Source of the DNA: Planctomycetota bacterium
GTDB lineage: Bacteria; Planctomycetota; MHYJ01; JACPRB01
NCBI GenBank assembly: GCA_023261405.1
Contig: JAHFOZ010000139.1
Location: 1 to 11,026, forward strand
Reading direction: 5' to 3'
Length of the DNA: 11,026 bases
Below the pieces are notes generated by a model. That model made no database searches. It saw only the letters and a list, made by a program, of their open reading frames with translations, and had not been told where the DNA came from. This document shows, piece by piece, positions 6,617 through 11,026 of this stretch; positions within the stretch are counted from its first letter, which is position 1; each line of letters opens with the position of its first letter. The position numbers and the translations under genes were made by a program.

Positions 6617-7495
6617 TCAAAGCGCCGCGAGGTCGACCCGGAAGAGCGAGCCCTCGGTCTGGAGGAAGAGGAGGGGGCCGCGGGCGAAGGCCTTTGTGAA
6701 CGGGATCGGCCGGCCGGCCGGATCGACGGGCTCCATCTCGTCGCGCCGCAGGAACCCGAGCTTCACGAGGAAGAGCGAGCCGGGGCGGTCGTGGCTTCCC
6801 GCGAAGAGCGCGCGGTCGCCCGACAGGGCGAAGGCGCCCGAGCGCTGGACGGGGCTGTGGGGCCACAGGCAGGACACCCGGCCTTCGGAGAGGCGCACGA
6901 TCGGGAAGGCGGAGTAGTAGCAGAGCCACGTCTCCTGGTCGGAGACCACGTTCATGGCGGTACACGCGTCGATCGTGGGCGCATCCTTCCAGACCGAGGA
7001 GAAGCGGAAGATCTCGCGGCCCGCCTCGTCGACGGTAACGACGCCCTCGCTGCTGAACCGGTTCTCGCGGTAGATGCCCTCGTCCCCGTAGCCGATCCAG
7101 ACGCTCCCTCCGGCGGTGGTCTGCACCTGCCGGATGTCGATCCCCGCGTCGAAGGCCCCGAGGGGCTCGCCGTCGGCCCCGTGAATCCAGGCGGTGTCGG
7201 CGGATCCGGGCCGGGGGACGTGCCTCGCGAGCAGCCAGCGGCCGCCGGGGAGGGGCTGCACGAACGCGGGGTGCTCGCAGGCCTGGTGGATCTCGTGCCG
7301 CTTCCAGGCGTCCCCTTCGAGCCGGTAGATGCGGAGGTGGGGCGGCCTGCGGGTGCCGTCCTTGTCGTGCGAGGGCGGATTGTTGCTGGCGAGAAGGAGG
7401 GGCTCCCCCCGGGGCCCGGCCGTGGCGGCCACCAGGTACATCCCCTCAATGACCGGCTCGAAGTCGGCGACCCGGACGGCGGCGACGGTTGTCAT
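6617..7495 (-). CDS. Hypothetical protein resembling a beta-propeller
   Basis: A 292-residue protein without signal peptide or membrane segment, so cytoplasmic if the start is right. The sequence is a run of short beta-strands with turn-forming DG, GG and DE pairs: PLLLASNNPPSH, LRIYRLEGDAWKRHEI, FVQPLPGGRWLLARHV, GSVWIGYGDEGIYREN, GRVSCLWPHSP, GDRALFAGSHDRPGSLFLV, EGSLFRVDL. This rhythm, with repeated W-I/L and G-D-x-G turns, is typical of propeller blades of the WD40/YVTN/SMP-30 kind, but no blade consensus is exact and no enzyme motif is visible. The ATG at 7495 has no Shine-Dalgarno site. A perfect TATAAT lies 14 bases upstream, implying a leader of only a few bases. M19 is an alternative start but also lacks a convincing site. 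Its function is unknown. Confidence 0.8.
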   Translation of the reverse strand: MTTVAAVRVADFEPVIEGMYLVAATAGPRGEPLLLASNNPPSHDKDGTRRPPHLRIYRLEGDAWKRHEIHQACEHPAFVQPLPGGRWLLARHVPRPGSADTAWIHGADGEPLGAFDAGIDIRQVQTTAGGSVWIGYGDEGIYRENRFSSEGVVTVDEAGREIFRFSSVWKDAPTIDACTAMNVVSDQETWLCYYSAFPIVRLSEGRVSCLWPHSPVQRSGAFALSGDRALFAGSHDRPGSLFLVKLGFLRRDEMEPVDPAGRPIPFTKAFARGPLLFLQTEGSLFRVDLAAL

Positions 7496-7509
7496 GGGAG
7501 GAGCGGCTG

Positions 7510-7515
7510 ATTATA
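7510..7515 (-). promoter_or_regulatory. Consensus -10 box TATAAT of the propeller-like gene
   Basis: On the minus strand the hexamer TATAAT is a perfect sigma-70-type -10 box inside roughly 70% G+C DNA. It ends 14 bases before the ATG at 7495. Transcription would begin about seven bases after the box, giving a nearly leaderless message, which agrees with the missing ribosome site. No good -35 box is seen 16-18 bases further upstream, where the hexamer is close to CTGGAA. Confidence 0.45.
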
Positions 7516-7527
7516 CCCGCGCCGGAC

Positions 7528-7556
7528 TCGACTTCCAGCGGCATTGCCGATAGAAT
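7528..7556 (+). promoter_or_regulatory. Candidate sigma-70 promoter for cysD-cysNC-DUF4202
   Basis: TCGACT (7528-7533, four of six matches to TTGACA) and TAGAAT (7551-7556, five of six to TATAAT) are separated by the ideal 17 bases. This gives a leader of about 170 bases before cysD. A weaker alternative downstream is TTGGTG (7577-7582) and TATCGT (7601-7606), 18 bases apart. It lies back to back with the minus-strand -10 box at 7510, so both operons could be controlled from one region. No CysB-like or other operator was recognised. Confidence 0.4.
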
Positions 7557-7611
7557 GTCCCCTCCTCCCGGGGACCTTGGTGCTCGCGGCCGGATATGCG
7601 TATCGTTGCTC

Positions 7612-7688
7612 GCACAGCCCGTAGCCCGTAGCTTGTAGCTCGTAGGCCGCCCAGCTCCCAGCTACAGGCTACTAGCTACAAGCTGTGC
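7612..7688. repeat. Inverted repeat built from seven-base GTAGC units in the cysD leader
   Basis: The left arm 7612-7640 reads as seven-base units GCACAGC, CCGTAGC, CCGTAGC, TTGTAGC and a final T. The right arm 7660-7688 is A followed by GCTACAG, GCTACTA, GCTACAA and GCTGTGC. The arms match as inverted repeats over 29 bases with about five mismatches, confined to the first two bases of the units. The 19-base spacer 7641-7659 contains another partial unit. The strict seven-base period with conserved GTAGC marks it as an expanded repeat rather than a simple palindrome. It lies between the candidate promoter and the cysD start, 46 bases before the GTG, where it could act as an RNA hairpin, a binding array or an inert repetitive element. 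Confidence 0.85.
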
Positions 7689-7734
7689 GCAAGGAAACGA
7701 ACCCATGAAACCGCGCACTTAAGGGTCGACAGAC

Positions 7735-8646
7735 GTGACCGCTCATCATCTGACGCATCTGAAGCAGCTGGAAGCCGAGAGCATCCACATCATCCGCGAG
7801 GTGGTGGCGGAGTTCGAGCGGCCGGTCATGCTCTATTCCATCGGAAAGGACTCGGCGGTCATGCTCCGCCTGGCCCAGAAGGCCTTCTACCCGTCCAAGC
7901 CGCCGTTCCCCCTCATGCATGTGGACACCACCTGGAAGTTCCGCGAGATGTACGAGTTCCGCGACTCCTTCGTGAAACGCCAGCTCGGCTGGGACCTCAT
8001 CGTCCACGTGAACGAGGAGGGGCTGAGGCAGGGGATCAACCCGTTCGCGTCGGGCTCGAAGAAGCACACGGACGTCATGAAGACCGAGGCGCTCCTCCAG
8101 GCCCTCGAGAAGCACAAGTTCGACGCCGCGTTCGGGGGCGCCCGGCGCGACGAGGAGAAGTCGCGCGCCAAGGAGCGGGTCTTCTCCTTCCGCGACCGCC
8201 ACCACCGCTGGGATCCCAAGAACCAGCGCCCCGAGCTCTGGAATCTCTTCAACAGCCGCATCGACCGCGGCGAATCCATCCGCGTCTTCCCGCTCTCGAA
8301 CTGGACGGAGCTCGACGTCTGGCAGTACGTCCACCTCGAAAAAATCCCCATCGTCCCCCTCTACTTCGCGAAGGAGCGGCCCGTCGTGGAGCGCGACGGC
8401 ACGCTCATCATGGTGGACGACGATCGGATGCCGCTCAAGCCGGGCGAGACGCCCCAGATGCGGAAGGTGCGGTTCCGGACCCTGGGCTGCTACCCGCTCA
8501 CGGGCGCCATCGAGTCGAGCGCCACGACCCTGCCGGAGATCATCCAGGAGATGCTCCTCACGAAGAACTCGGAGCGCCAGGGGCGCGTCATCGACTTCGA
8601 CCAGGCCGGCTCCATGGAGCAGAAGAAACGCGAGGGGTACTTCTGA
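7735..8646 (+). CDS. cysD: Sulfate adenylyltransferase subunit 2 (ATP sulfurylase small subunit)
   Basis: CysD carries the adenylyl-transfer site that makes adenosine 5'-phosphosulfate (APS) and pyrophosphate from sulfate and ATP. It works in the cytoplasm as a complex with the CysN GTPase. It is 303 residues long, the usual length for CysD. The PP-loop is YSIGKDSAVM (34-43), followed by LMHVDTTWKFREMYEFRD (60-77). The conserved GGARRDEEKSRAKERVFSFRD spans 134-154, and NWTELDVWQYV 189-199. FRTLGCYPLTGAIES lies at 247-261, and the family C-terminus is EQKKREGYF. The GTG at 7735 is the first possible start, since an in-frame TAA lies 15 bases upstream; only a weak AAGGG precedes it. The TGA overlaps the cysNC ATG by one base (TGATG at 8644-8648), indicating translational coupling. 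Identification is secure. Confidence 0.98.
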   Translation: MTAHHLTHLKQLEAESIHIIREVVAEFERPVMLYSIGKDSAVMLRLAQKAFYPSKPPFPLMHVDTTWKFREMYEFRDSFVKRQLGWDLIVHVNEEGLRQGINPFASGSKKHTDVMKTEALLQALEKHKFDAAFGGARRDEEKSRAKERVFSFRDRHHRWDPKNQRPELWNLFNSRIDRGESIRVFPLSNWTELDVWQYVHLEKIPIVPLYFAKERPVVERDGTLIMVDDDRMPLKPGETPQMRKVRFRTLGCYPLTGAIESSATTLPEIIQEMLLTKNSERQGRVIDFDQAGSMEQKKREGYF

Positions 8647-10595
8647 TGTCGCACCAGTCGGACCTCATCGCGACGGACATCCACGCGTACCTCGCGCAGC
8701 ACGAGCAGAAGGATCTGCTCCGCTTCCTCACCTGCGGGAGCGTGGACGACGGGAAGAGCACGCTCATCGGCCGGCTGCTCCACGACTCGAAGCTGATCTA
8801 CGAGGACCAGCTGGCCGCGGTGCGCAAGGACAGCAAGAAGTTCAACACGACGGGCGGGGACGACATCGACCTGGCGCTGCTGGTGGACGGCCTGCAGGCC
8901 GAGCGCGAGCAGGGGATCACCATCGACGTGGCGTATCGGTACTTCTCGACCGCGAAGCGCAAGTTCATCATCGCCGACACCCCCGGCCACGAGCAGTACA
9001 CGAGGAACATGGCCACGGGGGCCTCGACGTGCGACCTGGCGATCATCCTCGTCGACGCCCGGAACGGCGTGCAGACCCAGACGCGGCGCCACTCGTACAT
9101 CGCCTCGCTGCTGGGGATCCGGCACGTCGTCGTGGCCGTGAACAAGATGGACGCCGTGGAGTACCGCGAGGAGGTCTTCGCGAAGATCCGGAAGGGCTAC
9201 GAGGACTTCGCCGACCGCCTCGAGCTTGTCGACGTGAGCTTCATCCCCATCTCCGCGCTCAAAGGGGACAATGTCGTCAATCCCAGCGGAAACATGCCGT
9301 GGTACCGCGGCACCACGCTCATGTACCTCCTGGAAAACGTCGTGATCGCGTCCGACCGGAACCTCGCCGATCTGAGGTTCCCGGTCCAGTACGTCAGCCG
9401 GCCCAACCTGAACTTCCGCGGGTACATGGGGACGCTCGCCTCGGGCATCCTCCGGAAGGGGGACGAGGTCATGGTGCTCCCCTCGCGGAAGACCAACCGC
9501 GTGAAGTCGATCCTGACGATCGAGGGGGAGATCGCCGAGGCCTTCGCCCCCATGGCGGTGACCGTGACGCTCGAGAAGGAGGTGGACGCGGGCCGCGGCG
9601 ACCTCCTGGTCCACCCCCACAACCTGCCCCACGTGGACGAGAAGATCGAGGCGATGCTCGTCTGGATGTCCGAGGAGCCGATGAAGGCGGGGAAGACCTA
9701 CCTCCTCAAGGTCGCGACGCGGATGCTGAACGCCCACGTGGCGGAGATCCGGCACCGCGTGAACATCAACACGCTCCAGGAGGAGCCGGCCTCCGAGCTG
9801 CAGCTCAACGAGATCGCCCACTGCGTGATCGACCTCTCGGCGCCGGTGGCCTTCGACCCGTACAAGAAGAACCGCTCCATGGGCGCCTTCGTCGTCGTGG
9901 ACCGCATGACGAACACCACCGTGGGCGCGGGGATGATCCTGGACCGCGAGGCGCAGGGGCGCCACGCGGAGGTGCGGGAGGGGCTCGAGGAATCGCTCCG
10001 GGAGGACGCCCTCCGCCACAAGGGCCAGGTGCCCGCCGAGGCCCGCGCCGCGAGGCTCGGCCAGAAGCCCGCCACGCTCCTCCTGACGGGACTCCTGGGC
10101 TCCGGGAAGCGTACGCTCGCCTACGCCCTGGAGAAGCGGATCTTCGACAAGGGCCGCGCGGTGCAGGTGCTCGATCCGCGCGCCGCCGCGCCGGTCCTGG
10201 GGGTCGACGCCGACTTCGGGGGCCACGAGCCCGAGCGGGCGCTCCGGCGCGCGGGGGAGCTCGCCCGTCTGCTCAACGACCAGGGACTCATCGTGATCTG
10301 CCCGTTCATCTGCTCCCGGGAGGCCGACCGCGCGCTCTTTCGCCAGGCGGTGGGGCCGGAACGCCTCGTCGAGGTCCACCTCTCGACGCGTGTGGAGATC
10401 TGCCGCCGCCGCGACCCGGCTGGGCTCTACGCCAAGGCGGACGTGGGCCGGATCCGCGACTTCCCCGGCGTCTCCGCCCCCTACGAGGCGCCCGCGGCGG
10501 CACACCTCGTGCTGGACACCTACGAGCTCTCCGCGCAGCGGTGCACGGAGAGGATCCTGGCGCTCCTCGCGCAGAAGGGGCTCGTCCAGCCGTGA
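8646..10595 (+). CDS. cysNC: Sulfate adenylyltransferase subunit 1 fused to a degenerate adenylylsulfate-kinase domain (CysNC)
   Basis: 649 residues. Residues 1 to about 435 are CysN, the EF-Tu-like GTPase whose GTP hydrolysis drives APS synthesis by CysD. It has an intact P-loop GSVDDGKST (31-39), switch region EREQGITIDVAYRYF (86-100), DTPGH (111-115) and NKMD (166-169), then beta-barrel domains ending FVVVDRMTNTTVGAGMI. A linker leads to a CysC-type domain (about 475-649), which in NodQ-like fusions phosphorylates APS to PAPS. Here the kinase P-loop is GLLGSGKRT (482-490), with Arg where Ser/Thr binds Mg2+, and the LDGDN motif is LDPRA (509-513). Later parts survive: RRAGELARLLNDQGLIVI, and RDPAGLYAKADVGRI to PYEAP (589-616). 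ATP sulfurylase function is secure, but kinase activity is doubtful. GAGGGG eight bases before the ATG is a fair ribosome site. The end overlaps the next gene by four bases. Confidence 0.96.
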   Translation: MSHQSDLIATDIHAYLAQHEQKDLLRFLTCGSVDDGKSTLIGRLLHDSKLIYEDQLAAVRKDSKKFNTTGGDDIDLALLVDGLQAEREQGITIDVAYRYFSTAKRKFIIADTPGHEQYTRNMATGASTCDLAIILVDARNGVQTQTRRHSYIASLLGIRHVVVAVNKMDAVEYREEVFAKIRKGYEDFADRLELVDVSFIPISALKGDNVVNPSGNMPWYRGTTLMYLLENVVIASDRNLADLRFPVQYVSRPNLNFRGYMGTLASGILRKGDEVMVLPSRKTNRVKSILTIEGEIAEAFAPMAVTVTLEKEVDAGRGDLLVHPHNLPHVDEKIEAMLVWMSEEPMKAGKTYLLKVATRMLNAHVAEIRHRVNINTLQEEPASELQLNEIAHCVIDLSAPVAFDPYKKNRSMGAFVVVDRMTNTTVGAGMILDREAQGRHAEVREGLEESLREDALRHKGQVPAEARAARLGQKPATLLLTGLLGSGKRTLAYALEKRIFDKGRAVQVLDPRAAAPVLGVDADFGGHEPERALRRAGELARLLNDQGLIVICPFICSREADRALFRQAVGPERLVEVHLSTRVEICRRRDPAGLYAKADVGRIRDFPGVSAPYEAPAAAHLVLDTYELSAQRCTERILALLAQKGLVQP

Positions 10596-11026
10596 CGGCG
10601 GGGCGCCTCGAGGCGGCCTCGGCGGCCATCGACCGCGCGAACGCCGACGACCCGCGCCGCGAGGGCATCGGGGCGGAGACGCTTCCGTACGAAGTCCTCT
10701 ACTCCCGCCGGATGGAGGAGTGGGTGCGCCTCCTGGCGCCCGGGGCGTCGGAGGAGCTCCTCCTGGCGGCGCGGGCGCAGCACGTACGCCGCTGGACGGT
10801 CCCGCGCTCGACATATCCGGAGGGGCGGAGCGGCTATCTCGGCTGGCGCGAGTCGCTCAAGAAGTTCCACGCCGACGAACTGGCCCGGATCATGGGGGAG
10901 TCGGGTTACGACGGGGCCTCGGTGGGGAAGGCCCGCGCGCTTCTCTTGAAGAAGAACCTGGCCGCGGACCCCGAGGGGCAGACGCTGGAGGACGCGGCCT
11001 GCCTGGTCTTCCTCCGCGACGAATTC
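10592..11026 (+). CDS. DUF4202-family protein (3' partial)
   Basis: The frame opens with GTG 10592-10594, which overlaps the cysNC stop as GTGA, and is still open at the window edge after 145 codons. Full-length relatives have about 190-200 residues, so the C-terminus is missing. The sequence matches the DUF4202 pattern as I recall it: AASAAIDRANADDPR (8-22), LPYEVLYSRRMEEWV (31-45), LAARAQHVRRWTVPRSTYPEG (58-78), GYLGWRESLKKFHADELARIM (81-101), and QTLEDAACLVFL (130-141). The protein looks wholly helical and cytoplasmic. The spacing of H64, H93 and D134 recalls HD-domain phosphohydrolases, though the second His is not followed by Asp. Coupling to cysNC implies a role with sulfate activation; no activity is established that I know of. 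There is only a weak ribosome site (AAGGGG 11 bases upstream), as expected for coupled translation. Confidence 0.85.
   Translation, partial: MTAGRLEAASAAIDRANADDPRREGIGAETLPYEVLYSRRMEEWVRLLAPGASEELLLAARAQHVRRWTVPRSTYPEGRSGYLGWRESLKKFHADELARIMGESGYDGASVGKARALLLKKNLAADPEGQTLEDAACLVFLRDEF

Noticed and set aside
5010..6917. 635-codon plus-strand open frame opposite DUF3500 and neighbours
   Set aside because: It crosses three real minus-strand genes and has no recognisable domain; it is a shadow frame.
6435..6965. 177-residue N-terminal extension of the DUF3500 gene in the same frame
   Set aside because: The extension is Arg/Pro-rich and overlaps the propeller-like gene. The ATG at 6434 has GGAGG at the right distance and is followed directly by the Tat signal.
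7612..7688. CRISPR array or intrinsic terminator reading of the seven-base repeat
   Set aside because: The units are contiguous without spacers, so it is not CRISPR, and there is no T-tract after the right arm, so it is not an ordinary terminator.
8490..10814. 774-codon minus-strand open frame opposite cysD/cysNC
   Set aside because: It is antisense to securely identified genes and its His/Arg/Val/Leu-rich translation is the usual artefact of codon bias in GC-rich DNA.
11021..11026. GAATTC at the very end of the window, suspected cloning junction
   Set aside because: The DUF4202 frame reads normally through it and nothing else indicates an artificial end.

Overview
This is a GC-rich bacterial chromosomal window (about 70% G+C over most of its length by eye). 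It uses strong Shine-Dalgarno sites, ATG and GTG starts, and heavily G/C-ending codons. The mix of a DUF3500-family Tat-exported protein, a secreted alpha/beta hydrolase, a CysNC fusion and a DUF4202 protein suits a Gram-negative soil or aquatic lineage such as Planctomycetota, Acidobacteriota or Myxococcota. The sequence alone does not settle which. No rRNA, tRNA, CRISPR array, transposase or integrase was found.

Layout. (a) 1-1562, plus strand: a SulP-family anion (sulfate-type) transporter with a C-terminal STAS domain, cut off at the left edge. (b) 1563-3609: an accessory patch. Its minus-strand genes at 2019-2570 (PD-(D/E)XK nuclease-like protein) and 2646-3272 (unknown protein) are visibly less GC-rich, about 55-60%. 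On both sides lie short stretches that read like the ends of broken genes (1609-1731 minus, 3483-3602 plus). (c) 3610-7495: four minus-strand genes: a secreted esterase-like hydrolase, an ImmA/IrrE-like protein that has lost the catalytic Glu of its HExxH motif, a Tat-exported DUF3500 protein, and a cytoplasmic protein resembling a beta-propeller. A further gene-tail-like relic lies at 5262-5369. (d) 7496-7734: a divergent promoter region holding an inverted repeat built from seven-base units. (e) 7735-11026, plus strand: the sulfate-activation operon cysD, cysNC and a DUF4202 gene, joined by overlapping stop/start codons and leaving the window at the right edge.

How the genes work together. 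CysD and the N-terminal part of CysNC form the GTP-driven ATP sulfurylase that makes APS from sulfate. The SulP transporter could supply the sulfate, but it is more than 6 kb away and its substrate cannot be read from sequence. The C-terminal APS-kinase domain of CysNC looks disabled: the P-loop Ser/Thr after the Lys is Arg, and the DGDN motif is gone. The operon may therefore stop at APS, with the C-terminal domain kept for structure or regulation. DUF4202 is translationally coupled to CysNC and has an HD-domain-like His/Asp pattern, so it is the best candidate here for an undescribed partner of sulfate activation. The minus-strand genes show no clear shared pathway.
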